A stretch of 64,000 bases of DNA. It comes from JBHENC01 sp046262295. GTDB taxonomy: Bacteria > Acidobacteriota > Blastocatellia > Pyrinomonadales > Pyrinomonadaceae. The stretch lies in contig JBHENC010000001.1 in assembly GCA_046262295.1 (NCBI GenBank), positions 62,001 to 126,000 on the forward strand. Direction: 5' to 3'. Of this stretch, positions 42,270 to 51,034 are shown in pieces. The number at the start of each line of letters is the position of its first letter. The first letter of the stretch is position 1. The translations under genes were made by a program, and so were the position numbers. Under the pieces are notes generated by a model, which saw nothing but the letters and a program-made list of their open reading frames with translations, had not been told where the DNA came from and ran no database searches.

Positions 42270-43103
42270 ATGCTTTGCGCAGATTTTGAAAATAATTTAA
42301 GCGACTATCTTGACGGCGCGCTCGATGCAGATAACAGCCGCGCGTGTGCGGAGCACGCCTTGCGCTGTCCCGTGTGCCACGAGACGTTGAGCGAAGTTAA
42401 GGAGAGCATTCGCGCGTGCCGGATGGCGGAAGTGCCCGAACCGGCGTCGCCTGCGCTTGAAGCGCGCATCCTTAAGCAGAGCGCGCCCGAAGCGTGGATG
42501 AATTGCGAAGAGTTTGAGGAGCACCTGACGGATTATCTGGACGGCTTTCTTCCCGCCTCCACTTACCGCCGCTGGCAACGCCACGCCGCCGCCTGCGAGC
42601 GTTGCACGGAATTGCCCGGCCAAGTCGTGCGTGCCATCGGCGCGTGCTACACCTATATCAGCGAAGAACGTGAAGTTCCGGCAACACTTCACGCGCGGAT
42701 TTTGCAGGCGACGATTGAAACCACCGACGCCGCGCAAAGGCGTGCGCCCTTTTTCGCACGCATCGCAGATCGCCTGCGTGCGTTGCTCGATCCGCTCGTC
42801 TCGCCGCAGTTTGCGACCGTTGCGGCCATGCTGCTGGTCGCCGTGACGGTCTTGACGAGCACTGTTTCGGCGGACGGCTCGATCAGCGGTATGTATCGCG
42901 CGAGTTTGCGCCTCGCCGAACAGACCTACGCGCATGGCGCGAGCACGGCGTTCAAAGGCGCGGCCATCTCCGGCGACATCAAACACTTCGCCGATGACCT
43001 TTCGGGCTTTATGGAAAAAGAGAAGCGCAATGCGACAGCGGCGACGATAAATGAAAACAGGCAACCGCCACCGCAAAAGCCTGCGGCGCAAGAATCGAAA
43101 TAA
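42270..43103 (+). CDS. Anti-sigma factor with two tandem zf-HC2 modules
   Basis: A 277-residue membrane protein with a duplicated anti-sigma zinc-binding domain. Module 1: NNLSDYLDGALDADNS then HALRCPVC. Module 2: EEHLTDYLDGFLPASTYRRW then HAAACERC; both keep H-x3-C-x2-C. A single membrane helix lies near residue 190 (FATVAAMLLVAVTVLTSTV), followed by a polar extracytoplasmic tail ending in Gln/Pro-rich sequence. It should sequester the upstream ECF sigma factor. Whether one or both modules bind sigma is unknown. ATG at 42270 is preferred over the adjacent GTG; a strong AAGGAGG is upstream. Confidence 0.88.
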   Translation: MLCADFENNLSDYLDGALDADNSRACAEHALRCPVCHETLSEVKESIRACRMAEVPEPASPALEARILKQSAPEAWMNCEEFEEHLTDYLDGFLPASTYRRWQRHAAACERCTELPGQVVRAIGACYTYISEEREVPATLHARILQATIETTDAAQRRAPFFARIADRLRALLDPLVSPQFATVAAMLLVAVTVLTSTVSADGSISGMYRASLRLAEQTYAHGASTAFKGAAISGDIKHFADDLSGFMEKEKRNATAATINENRQPPPQKPAAQESK

Positions 43104-43185
43104 CTTTGGCGGCGATCAAGCAATCTCGCTGAGAGCGATTAGAATTCAGAGGCGTTACTGTTACTAAAGCGGATAAAGGAAACCG

Positions 43186-44004
43186 ATGACTTGCGTTTAC
43201 CACACTAGAAATCCCGCGACGGTGCAGTGCAGCCGTTGCGCACGCGCGCTTTGTCCGGCCTGCGACCATCGCATACGCGGCTTTCCGTATTGTCAGGATT
43301 GCATTGTGACGGGCGTCGAAATGTTGCAGCAGCAGTCATCGCGCGCGGTCGCAACCGGTGCGACGGCTTCGCGGCGCAGTAATTCCCCGTTTGTCGCCGC
43401 GCTGCTTTCCATCGTGCCGGGACTCGGTGCAGCTTATAACGGCCAGACCTCGAAGGCCATTGTGCATTTCACAGTTTTCGCAAGTTTCTTTCAGATGGCG
43501 ACGGTGACGGACGGCGTCGCGCTTTTTATCTTGGGCGCGCTCGGCACGTGGTTCTTTGCGATGGTTGACGCTTATCGCACGGCGCAGTTGATGCGCGCGG
43601 GTCTCGCGCCGGACGCGGAGCAGGATGCGATTACGCGCAGGCTTTACGGAAATCCTTTCGCGTGGGGCGCGATGCTCGTCGTACTCGGCATCGTTTTTAT
43701 GCTGCATACGATGTTCGGCGTCAATTTTCCGGTGCGCCAATTTCTTCCCGTCGCGCTTGTCGCGCTCGGAGCCTACATGGTTTTTGATCGCGTGCAACGC
43801 CGACGCGCGGGCGACGGGCGTGATTCGGGAACGCCTAAATTCGATATCCACAGCCGACCGCCGTCGGTTGTCGGCACAGCGCCGCTTGGCGTTGAGCGGG
43901 GTATCGAGCGCGGCAGTTTCCGCACGGGCGATCTGCTGGCGACGCAGGTTTCGGCGCGCGACGCACGGGCAACCGGCGGCGGCGCGTTCGATCCGCACTC
44001 GTAA
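43186..44004 (+). CDS. B-box-type zinc finger membrane protein
   Basis: A 272-residue protein. The first 45 residues form a B-box-like zinc finger (CVYHTRNPATVQCSRC, then LCPACDHRIRGFPYCQDC). After a polar linker come about four to five membrane segments (PFVAALLSIVPGLGAAYNGQ, FLPVALVALGAYMVF), a TM2-like arrangement. It ends in a Gly/Arg-rich soluble tail. Function unknown; such finger-plus-membrane proteins are frequent in Acidobacteriota. It follows the sigma/anti-sigma genes by about 80 bp on the same strand (AAAGGAAA upstream) and is plausibly part of that regulon. Confidence 0.8.
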   Translation: MTCVYHTRNPATVQCSRCARALCPACDHRIRGFPYCQDCIVTGVEMLQQQSSRAVATGATASRRSNSPFVAALLSIVPGLGAAYNGQTSKAIVHFTVFASFFQMATVTDGVALFILGALGTWFFAMVDAYRTAQLMRAGLAPDAEQDAITRRLYGNPFAWGAMLVVLGIVFMLHTMFGVNFPVRQFLPVALVALGAYMVFDRVQRRRAGDGRDSGTPKFDIHSRPPSVVGTAPLGVERGIERGSFRTGDLLATQVSARDARATGGGAFDPHS

Positions 44005-44076
44005 GCGACGCGCGGCTCGCGTATAATTCTTTCTGTTAACGATTTATTGTCTTAGAAATTAAAAGGGGAAGAAAGT

Positions 44077-44295
44077 ATGTCGGCTTTTATCAGAACATTC
44101 GGGCGGTGGGGCGGCATCTTAACATTGATTCTGCTTCTTGTGACTCTCTTGCGGCAATTAATCGCGCTGGTCGGTTTTCTGCTTGTCGCCATTAAAATTT
44201 TGGTGGTCGTCGCCTTCGTCGGCCTGATGGTGTTGATTATTTTCGCCATGCTTCGCGGGCGTGCGCGTCGCCGCCGCGACCTTGAAGATATTTAA
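44077..44295 (+). CDS. Small membrane protein, 72 aa
   Basis: A tiny hydrophobic protein with two adjacent membrane helices (GGILTLILLLVTLLRQLIAL and VVVAFVGLMVLIIFAML) and a strongly basic C-terminus (RGRARRRRDLEDI). A purine-rich AAAAGGGGAAGAAAG ribosome site precedes the ATG. It is the last gene of the sigma/anti-sigma/B-box run. I do not recognise a family; positive-inside topology would place both ends in the cytoplasm. Confidence 0.7.
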   Translation: MSAFIRTFGRWGGILTLILLLVTLLRQLIALVGFLLVAIKILVVVAFVGLMVLIIFAMLRGRARRRRDLEDI

Positions 44296-44719
44296 CGACG
44301 AACAATTTTTCCCGGCTCCCCCATGCCATTCCACGCTGTTTGCGCCGTGACGAATTCGGTTATTCGTCACGGCGCAAAGTGCTATATCCCCCACGCAGAT
44401 TCCTCAAATCCATTTGCCCGCCGGTTGCAATCCATAGCTTCGTATGATAGTTTGCGCACTTTTTAGGGCAGCAATCAACGCGAATCCGTAGCGATGCGCG
44501 ATGCTGACGCTTAAGTTGAGCGCCAGCGTGTGATGTTGTCCTGATTCAAGGTTGGTTCATTCATTAAGCCCCAATTTAGTTTTTACGCGCAGCGCCGGGA
44601 CGGTGTTCGGCAGGCTGTGCTTTTACTCATTAAGCGCGTTGGCAGCGTCGCGGCACGTACCCTTGTGATCTATTTGTGCCTGAAACGCACGACAGCCGCG
44701 CTCGAAGGAGCAGAGTTTG
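44296..44719. other. Intergenic region with a 17-bp perfect hairpin
   Basis: A 424-bp gap before the M23 gene. Its only clear element is the 17-bp perfect stem at 44339-44355/44362-44378, annotated separately. No promoter or small gene is convincing in the rest. Confidence 0.5.
44339..44378 (+). terminator. 17-bp perfect hairpin, terminator-like without T-run
   Basis: Bases 44339-44355 and 44362-44378 are exact complements around a six-base loop TCGGTT. It lies 44 bases after the small membrane protein gene. The absence of a T-tract argues for a Rho-dependent boundary or a structured RNA end. Confidence 0.5.
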
Positions 44720-45607
44720 ATGTCCCTCAGAGATGACCGCTTTTATGCATTTATAGTCGCCCGCACTTCCCGTTCGCGCTCACGCATTCGCCGCATTACA
44801 CTTCATAAGCGTTGGTTGAAGGTTTCCGCCGCCTGCGTTTTGGTTCTTTTGTCAGCCGCCGCCTATGGCTTTTACGCTTTGACGCAAGAGGTCGCGCATC
44901 TGTCGGTCGAACGCGAAAACGAGCGGCTGCGCGAAGAGAACGCGAAGCAGCGTCAGCAGTTGAATAGCTTAAATAGCCGCGTCGAAGCGGTCGAAGACGT
45001 TTCACGACGTATTGCCGAGATGTCAGGCGTCGCGCACGGCGGCGACGAATCGCCGCGAATGGATTTACACGAAACGGAGTTGCGCGGCGCAGGCGGCCCG
45101 CGCTTGCCGCTTGATGCAACAAGCGGCGTATCCTTTATCGAACACAAGACACGCGCGCTTGAAAGCAACTTGCGCGCATATGAAACAATTCTGCGCAGGC
45201 GGCAGATGTTGCCTTCGCTGTGGCCTGTCGCGGGAAATTTAACGGACGGTTTCGGAGGTCGCCGCGATCCGTTCGGCGGCAGCGCATCGGAGTTTCATGC
45301 CGGGCAGGATATCGCCGCAGTGTGGGGCACGCCGGTCGAAGCGGCGGGCAGCGGCAAGATCAGTTTCGCGGGATGGCAGAACGGCTACGGGCAGGTTGTC
45401 ATCATAGATCACGGCGGCGGTCTGGCGACACGCTACGGCCATCTTTCGCAGGTCAACGTGCGCGCCGGTGAAGAGATCAAGCGCGGCTCTATCTTAGGGC
45501 GCGTCGGTTCAACGGGACGCTCTACGGGGCCGCATCTGCACTACGAAGTGCGCATCAACGATAAAGCCGTCAACCCGCGACCGTATTTGCCGCACGCCGC
45601 CGAATAA
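44720..45607 (+). CDS. M23-family (LytM) peptidoglycan endopeptidase-like protein
   Basis: A membrane-anchored protein with a single N-terminal helix (VSAACVLVLLSAAAYGFYAL) and a coiled coil (ERENERLREENAKQRQQL). The C-terminal LytM domain has metal ligands in FHAGQDIAAVWGTPV (HxxxD) and GPHLHYEVRIND (HxH). With both ligand sets intact it is probably an active DD-endopeptidase rather than an EnvC-like regulator. ATG at 44720 is chosen over the TTG at 44717 because AAGGAG lies nine bases upstream. It is followed by the cspA leader. Confidence 0.92.
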   Translation: MSLRDDRFYAFIVARTSRSRSRIRRITLHKRWLKVSAACVLVLLSAAAYGFYALTQEVAHLSVERENERLREENAKQRQQLNSLNSRVEAVEDVSRRIAEMSGVAHGGDESPRMDLHETELRGAGGPRLPLDATSGVSFIEHKTRALESNLRAYETILRRRQMLPSLWPVAGNLTDGFGGRRDPFGGSASEFHAGQDIAAVWGTPVEAAGSGKISFAGWQNGYGQVVIIDHGGGLATRYGHLSQVNVRAGEEIKRGSILGRVGSTGRSTGPHLHYEVRINDKAVNPRPYLPHAAE

Positions 45608-46030
45608 AGCGAAGAGTAGGCTCGAATTATTTAATTAGAGCCGCACAACGACGGGTGCGCGTGAGGGACTTGGCAAAATTTTTCTTGACAGCTTTAACGG
45701 CTTTCGCTTAGTATGCGCCGTCTTTTGACATCCGATGTTCCTTTCGCTCGCCTCTCGACAGAGATTTGCGCAAGCGTTACAAACATGAATTTCAATTGAA
45801 CTTAGTTTGTCTCGTGTCCGGTTCGGGTAAACTCGTATTTATTGAGTCTCGCTTGACCCGGCACAGGCGTTTTGTTGATTGTGTAGCTTTCCAGTGGGGC
45901 GCATCCATATCCTGAATGCGCATCCGGCTCACAAGCATTAACTTCCAGGACGGCGCTTGATAAGAGCTTCTTCTGAAGCCCGGCTTTCAACGCCTCTGTT
46001 TTACCGAATCGTTAGGAGGATTCGTTTGTT
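45608..46030 (+). promoter_or_regulatory. Promoter and long 5' leader of the cold-shock gene
   Basis: A -35 box TTGACA (45685-45690) is followed after 18 bases by TAGTAT (45709-45714). The implied start near 45721 leaves about 310 bases of untranslated leader before the csp ATG, which is preceded by TTAGGAGGA. Long structured leaders that act as thermosensors are established for E. coli cspA; their function here is inferred. Inward of the promoter there is no other gene. Confidence 0.6.
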
Positions 46031-46240
46031 ATGTCTAGAATAACCGGTAAGGTCAAGTGGTTTAATAACTCGAAGGGCTATGGTTTTATCGAACAGCCCG
46101 GCTCGACCGATATCTTTGTTCACTACAGCGCCATTCAGGGCGACGGCTTCAAGACCCTCGAAGAAGGTCAGGAAGTCGAGTTCGAGGTCACACAAGGCCC
46201 CAAAGGGCCGCAGGCGGAAAAAGTGACCAAGGCGATGTAA
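46031..46240 (+). CDS. csp: Cold-shock domain RNA chaperone
   Basis: A 69-residue single-domain CspA-type protein. The RNP1 motif reads SKGYGFIEQ and RNP2 reads DIFVHYSAI, with the opening GKVKWFNNSKG. It binds single-stranded RNA/DNA and melts secondary structure, helping translation at low temperature or in rapid growth. It has a very strong ribosome site (AGGAGGA) and a long leader. A strong bidirectional terminator follows. Confidence 0.97.
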   Translation: MSRITGKVKWFNNSKGYGFIEQPGSTDIFVHYSAIQGDGFKTLEEGQEVEFEVTQGPKGPQAEKVTKAM

Positions 46241-46313
46241 GCTGGCACAAGGCTTTCCACAGCGAAGCCACTCTGACCGCTTCCGGCCATCTTCTTGTGA
46301 CCCGGAAAGCGCA

Positions 46314-46359
46314 TAAAAAAGGAAGCGGCCTCAAATAAACTCGAGGCCGCTTCCTTTTT
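46314..46359. terminator. Bidirectional terminator after csp
   Basis: GGAAGCGGCCTC (46321-46332) and GAGGCCGCTTCC (46343-46354) form a 12-bp stem, with a T-run downstream on plus and an A-run (46315-46320) upstream for the minus strand. It serves both csp and the convergent 46378 gene. Confidence 0.92.
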
Positions 46360-46377
46360 CCCTTTCAGGTGCGCCGC

Positions 46378-47022
46378 TTAATCCGCTTTCGCTTTGAACT
46401 GTACGCGCCCGCCTTCGACATCAACGGAAAAACGCACGCGCTCGCAACCGAGTTGCTCTTTCATATTATCGGTTCGAGTGGCGACTAAATGATGAAAGCG
46501 CGGAAACGAAAGATCATCCGTAGGCTCGCCGCACTTTCTTTTCGCCTCGACCAGAGCTTCGTATAAACTCTTGATCGTCGAAACATCTCTGTGCGCGTCC
46601 TTGCAGACGAAGATTGAAGGCTCGGCCTGCTTAACTTCGGCACGCGCAGAAGCTCTGTGAGCGGCGGCGGCGTCGCGCCCTTCCTCGCGTCCCTGCAATG
46701 TTCGCCGCCACATCTCGCGGAAAGATGTATAGCGCGCGACCAGAGAATTATAGAGATAGCGTTGCGCGAAGGTGAGCGTGCGGTCGTCGGCGATGCGCTT
46801 GATGGTCGCTTCGATGCGGCTCTTCGTGTCATAGGGCGGACGCTTCGCCGCACCGTTAAAGTAAATATCGAACTCCACCTTAAGACGGCGCATATCTTCT
46901 TCAAGCCGCACCAGCTGTTCGTCAATGGTGGGCTGATTGTCGCGCGGCTGAATGTTTCGTTTATTCGGCTGCGCTCTGTTTTGCTGGGCTTGTCGCCCGT
47001 ATTTGTTATCACGGATCGGCAT
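46378..47022 (-). CDS. MXAN_5187-like C-terminal domain protein, conserved hypothetical
   Basis: A 214-residue soluble helical protein. It resembles the MXAN_5187 C-terminal family: a helical segment LEEDMRRLKVEFDIYFNGAA is followed by TLTFAQRYLYNSLVARYTSF. The C-terminal module DVSTIKSLYEALVEAKRK leads to a final short beta region (RVRFSVDVEGGRVQFKAKA). The N-terminal 35 residues are Gln/Asn/Arg-rich and disordered. The frame opens at a GTG (47058); the ATG at 47022 gives the natural-looking MPIRDNKYG. Molecular function unknown; in other bacteria the domain can be fused to regulatory modules. It converges with csp and diverges from selA. Confidence 0.7.
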   Translation of the reverse strand: MPIRDNKYGRQAQQNRAQPNKRNIQPRDNQPTIDEQLVRLEEDMRRLKVEFDIYFNGAAKRPPYDTKSRIEATIKRIADDRTLTFAQRYLYNSLVARYTSFREMWRRTLQGREEGRDAAAAHRASARAEVKQAEPSIFVCKDAHRDVSTIKSLYEALVEAKRKCGEPTDDLSFPRFHHLVATRTDNMKEQLGCERVRFSVDVEGGRVQFKAKAD

Positions 47023-47273
47023 TTTCGTCTTTCGCTCCTCACCGCCGCTCGCGCGCACATAGAATAGGGCAGCACACGGACGTCTGATTTAAGTCTAGGC
47101 GTTTTGAAAGCGCAGTGTCAACAAAGACTTTGCAAGAGGCGTCAGCAGCGACTTTGCGCAAGCGACGACTTACGCCCGAATCAAGTGATTTACATTTAAC
47201 GGCGTTCGCCGCCGAAGGCATTGGCGTGTTACGCTTCCACATCGAACTGGTGAGGCACGCCGACAAGGAATAT

Positions 47274-48728
47274 ATGACGAACGAAGGCGCCGCGACGGTG
47301 GCTACCGAATCCGGGTTTCAGCGCAAGCATCTTTTGCGGGCGCTGCCCTCCGTCAACGCTGTGCTACGCACTGAAACGGCGTGCGCGTTGCGCGATCAAC
47401 TCGGCGCAGCACGTCTGACAAATCTCGCGCGCATCGTCACGGCGGAGCTACGCGCACAGCTTCCGGTAATTGATTCGCTGAAGAAAGACGACGCGAATCA
47501 TTACTCGCGCGAAGCTCTGCTGGCGGAAGCGGCACGCAGGCTAAAGCAAGCGGCGGAGCGCGAGACGGCAAGCGACCTGCGCCGCGTCATCAACGCGACC
47601 GGCGTCATACTGCACACCAATCTGGGACGCGCGCCGCTGTCCCTTGCCGCCCGCGAAGCAATCGCACATGAGGCCGCAGGCTATTGCACGCTCGAGTATG
47701 ATCTGCACACGGGCGAGCGCGGACGACGCGGGGGGTGCGTCGAAGAGTTGCTGGCGGAATTGACCGGAGCCGAAGCCGCTCTGGTCGTCAACAACTGCGC
47801 CGCCGCCGCCCTGCTCGTTTTGACGGTGCTGGCCGCAGGCGGCGAAACAATCGTCTCGCGCGGCGAACTCGTGGAGATCGGCGGAGACTTTCGCGTGCCC
47901 GATGTGATGGCGCAATCCGGCACGCGCATGATCGAAGTCGGCACAACGAACCGCACGCGCCTTTCCGATTACGAGTGCGCCATCACAGACCAGACACGCC
48001 TGCTGCTGCGCGTGCATCCGTCAAACTATCGCATCGTCGGCTTCACCGATGCGCCCGCCCTTCACGAACTCGCCGCGCTCGGACGCGAGAAAAGCATTCC
48101 GCTCTACGAAGACGCCGGATCGGGCGCGCTCCTTGATCTTTCGCCTTACGGCCTTGATGACGAGCCGTTGATACGCGCTTCCATCGCCGCTGGAGCCGAC
48201 ATCGTGTCTTTCAGCGGCGACAAACTGCTCGGCTCGGCGCAGGCCGGATTAATCGTCGGACGCCGCACGCTCGTTGAAACACTGCGGCGACATCCGCTTT
48301 ACCGCGCCTTGCGTGTTGATAAGCTCACGATCGCCGCACTGCAAGCGACGCTTCAAGCATATCAGCGCGAAAGCGCCCTCGCGGAAGTGCCTGCGCTGCA
48401 AATGCTCGCGCTAACCGGTGAAGAAATAAGTAAACGCGCACGCCTGTTTCTGTCGAAATTGAAGAAACGCGCACACACGCATCTTCGCTGCGAGATCATC
48501 AAAGGCCACTCGGCCATCGGCGGCGGCGCAGCACCTACGACGCGCCTACCCACAAGCCTTATTGCGCTCTCGCACGAAATTTTACCCGCAACTGCTTTAG
48601 AGCAAGCGTTGCGCGCTTCCGCACCGCCCGTTATCGCACGTATACAGGAAGACCGCGTGTTGCTCGACCTGCGCACCGTTGCGTTAAGCGAAGAAGCGGA
48701 ACTGCTCGGCACTCTCGGCAAGCTCTGA
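47274..48728 (+). CDS. selA: L-seryl-tRNA(Sec) selenium transferase
   Basis: A PLP enzyme that converts Ser-tRNA(Sec) to Sec-tRNA(Sec) using selenophosphate. Family features: LPSVNAVLRTETACALRDQ at the N-terminus, RRVINATGVILHTNLGRAPL, the NNCAAAALLVLTVLA substrate-loop region, RVHPSNYRIVGFT, and the PLP Schiff-base Lys in VSFSGDKLLGSAQAG. The upstream open frame to 47115 is rejected: the ATG at 47274 has AAGGA close by and yields 484 residues, the usual size. Neither selB, selD nor tRNA-Sec is in the window, so Sec insertion is implied but not shown. Confidence 0.95.
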   Translation: MTNEGAATVATESGFQRKHLLRALPSVNAVLRTETACALRDQLGAARLTNLARIVTAELRAQLPVIDSLKKDDANHYSREALLAEAARRLKQAAERETASDLRRVINATGVILHTNLGRAPLSLAAREAIAHEAAGYCTLEYDLHTGERGRRGGCVEELLAELTGAEAALVVNNCAAAALLVLTVLAAGGETIVSRGELVEIGGDFRVPDVMAQSGTRMIEVGTTNRTRLSDYECAITDQTRLLLRVHPSNYRIVGFTDAPALHELAALGREKSIPLYEDAGSGALLDLSPYGLDDEPLIRASIAAGADIVSFSGDKLLGSAQAGLIVGRRTLVETLRRHPLYRALRVDKLTIAALQATLQAYQRESALAEVPALQMLALTGEEISKRARLFLSKLKKRAHTHLRCEIIKGHSAIGGGAAPTTRLPTSLIALSHEILPATALEQALRASAPPVIARIQEDRVLLDLRTVALSEEAELLGTLGKL

Positions 48729-48786
48729 ATCGCTCAAACCTTTAATCTCGCCCATTCTGCTTCTTAACCGCACGATTATTATTTCC

Positions 48787-48817
48787 TTGCGTTAAACGAT
48801 GCTTTTCATTGTATAAT
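48787..48817 (+). promoter_or_regulatory. Sigma70-type promoter for the histidine kinase gene
   Basis: A perfect -10 box TATAAT (48812-48817) has TTGCGT (48787-48792) 19 bases upstream as a candidate -35. Its position over the first codons of the longest open frame argues that translation starts downstream. Confidence 0.55.
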
Positions 48818-48895
48818 GCGTTTAGCGCGAACGTTCTTTGTTGTCGCGTTCTGGATTTCCATCCGAAACTTCCCTTCCGTCCCTTAAAAACCGCC

Positions 48896-50953
48896 TTGAA
48901 AAATTCATCTTCCGTCTCAAAATACGACGCCGTATCACTGGCTCTCGCGGCTGGCGCGGCGCTCATCGTCTGGGCTTTGTGGAGTGCTGGCGTGCTCGCT
49001 TCCGTGCAGGCGGCGTTTGTGCTCGCGTCGAAAGACGGCGCTACGGCTATTACCCCGCACTTACAAATCTGGCAGGCAGCGCCTATGTTTTTAGCGGCCG
49101 GGTTGGGTATAGGGTTGGCGTTAAGTCTCGTCGGCCTGCGGCGATTGCTGCCGTTTATGGCGGGCGGCCTCGCGTTTTTGTGCGTGGCGAGTCTGCTCGC
49201 TTCACGCTTTCTGCACATTGATATTCTTTTTGCGCCCGTCGCGCTGGCAGCGTTGGCGGCGTGCGTCGTCGTGCAGGCGCACAGGCTGGCGAGCGTCGAG
49301 AAACTGCTGACACATAGCGTGCGGCGCACGGCAGCACAAACAAACGCACTGGAAGGCGGCTCGGCCAACGCGCGTTTAATGAGCGGCTTGAAGCTGCTGG
49401 AAACGGTCTTGCCGCTGGACGAAGCGGTTATTTTTCAGCCGGACGAAAACGGCGAACTGGCTCCGGCGGCGCGGCTGCGTGCCAACGGCGGCACGGCGCT
49501 CGAAGCCAGCCGCCACAACGCATGGCGCGAAGGCGTTAAACTTTGCGAGCGCGCCGTGACGACGGGCGAGCTTGTCGCAACTCCGGCGCAAAGCAATAAC
49601 GGCGACTCAACGGCAGCGGATAAAAGCGGCGGGGCGTCGAACGTCGCGCTGCCTCTCAAGCATGAAGGACGAGCCGTCGGCGCTCTGCTCGTGCGTCTGC
49701 GTGAAAGCTTCGACGAGAACGACCGTCCGTTGCTTGCGGCAGTCGGCGCACAACTTGCGCGCAACTTTCAACGTGACGAAGCGCGCAAAAAAGGGATGGC
49801 GGAAGATTCTTTGAGCTTCTTTTCGACGAGCGCAGCCAAGCGTCGCCTTGAGTCATTCGGCGTCGTCAGCGGGTTGCTGACGGAACAAAGATTCGGCGCG
49901 GAAGTTCTCTCTGAAGCGTCAAACGGCCACGCCGTCGCCTACCTAGACGGCACGCTCGCTTACGTCAACGCGGCTATCTTGCGCGCGGCACATCTCGAAG
50001 AAGCAGCGGCGCGTCAACTCGATCTTTTCGGTTTGCTCGATTGCTTTCGCGCGGGAGTTTTCGATGAACCGTCCATCGCCGTGCGCCGCGTGCTTCAATC
50101 CGGCGAGGCTTACGAGCGCGAGTTGTACTTCGCCGAACGCAATGAAACGCTTGAACTGCGCATTGCGCTCATCACCGAACGCGCCGTCGAAACGAACTCG
50201 CAGGAGCAACAGAATCCGCTGTGTCTCGCCGTCACGGTGCGCGACGTGACGAGCATCAAAGAGTACGAAAAACTAAAGAGCGATATGGTCTCTTTGATGG
50301 CGCACGAACTGCGCACGCCGATCACCAGCATCAACGGTTTCGCCGAACTGCTCGCATTGGACGAAGCGATTCCCGAAGAGTCGCGCGAGTTTCTCAACAT
50401 CATTTGCAGCGAATCGCAGCGGCTCTCGAAGATGATTAATACGTTTCTGACCGTCACCAAGCTCGAAGCGGCAGACCGTCAGGACGTGCTGAAGATTCCG
50501 CTCAAGATAGACGACGTGGTGCGCGAAACTCTGGCGACGCTGCATCCCGTCGCAAAAAAGAAACGCATACGCCTCGTCGAGCAACCGGCCACGCAACTGC
50601 CGCCGGTGGCCGCCGACAAAATGCTCATTACGCAGGTCGTCACCAACCTCGTTGACAACGCCATCAAGTTCTCGCCCGAACGAACCGCCGTGACCATCAC
50701 CACCGCGCTCGAAGCCGATACGGTGCGCGTCTCCATAGAAGATCGCGGCTACGGCATTCCGCCCGAATCGCTTGACCGCGTGTGGGAAAAGTTTTACCGC
50801 GTCGCGCGCGACGGGCAGGACAAAGAGCAGGAATCAACCGGCCTCGGCCTCTCCTTCGTCCGCGAAGTCGTCGAACAGCACGGCGGCACCGTCGCCCTCG
50901 AATCCGAAGTCGGACGCGGCTCGAAATTCAGCTTCACGCTGCCCAGATTGTAA
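48896..50953 (+). CDS. Sensor histidine kinase (TM-GAF-PAS-HisKA-HATPase)
   Basis: A membrane sensor kinase. Four membrane segments fill about the first 130 residues. A GAF-like domain follows (LKLLETVLPLDEAVIF ... VALPLKHEGRAVGALLV), then a PAS-like stretch (GHAVAYLDGTLAYVNAAIL ... LCLAVTVRDVTSI). The kinase core has H-box LMAHELRTPITSINGFAE, N-box LVDNAIKFSPE, G1 IEDRGYGIPPE and G2 STGLGLSFVREV. There is no receiver domain and no adjacent response regulator, so it is an orphan kinase. The open frame begins at a TTG at 48809, but that codon overlaps the TATAAT; the TTG at 48896 is a later start candidate. Start uncertain. Confidence 0.88.
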   Translation: MKNSSSVSKYDAVSLALAAGAALIVWALWSAGVLASVQAAFVLASKDGATAITPHLQIWQAAPMFLAAGLGIGLALSLVGLRRLLPFMAGGLAFLCVASLLASRFLHIDILFAPVALAALAACVVVQAHRLASVEKLLTHSVRRTAAQTNALEGGSANARLMSGLKLLETVLPLDEAVIFQPDENGELAPAARLRANGGTALEASRHNAWREGVKLCERAVTTGELVATPAQSNNGDSTAADKSGGASNVALPLKHEGRAVGALLVRLRESFDENDRPLLAAVGAQLARNFQRDEARKKGMAEDSLSFFSTSAAKRRLESFGVVSGLLTEQRFGAEVLSEASNGHAVAYLDGTLAYVNAAILRAAHLEEAAARQLDLFGLLDCFRAGVFDEPSIAVRRVLQSGEAYERELYFAERNETLELRIALITERAVETNSQEQQNPLCLAVTVRDVTSIKEYEKLKSDMVSLMAHELRTPITSINGFAELLALDEAIPEESREFLNIICSESQRLSKMINTFLTVTKLEAADRQDVLKIPLKIDDVVRETLATLHPVAKKKRIRLVEQPATQLPPVAADKMLITQVVTNLVDNAIKFSPERTAVTITTALEADTVRVSIEDRGYGIPPESLDRVWEKFYRVARDGQDKEQESTGLGLSFVREVVEQHGGTVALESEVGRGSKFSFTLPRL

Positions 50954-51034
50954 AGAATAGATGTTGGATATTAGATGTCGGATGCTGGAGCCACTTGGAT
51001 AACTAACATCCGGCGTCTAGCATCCGGCATCTGT
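50954..51034. repeat. Heptamer-repeat inverted array between kinase and SET genes
   Basis: Left arm: AGAATAG, ATGTTGG, ATATTAG, ATGTCGG, ATGCTGG (50954-50988). Right arm: units of type ATCCGGC and GTCTAGC (about 51001-51034), inverted. The right arm contains the stop codon and last codons of the SET gene. Confidence 0.72.

Noticed and set aside
42297..43091. 264-residue minus-strand open frame
   Set aside because: Shadow of the anti-sigma factor gene, rich in Arg and without recognisable motifs.
47115..47273. 53-residue N-terminal extension of SelA
   Set aside because: No ribosome site at the upstream start; the ATG at 47274 has AAGGA and gives the normal family length.
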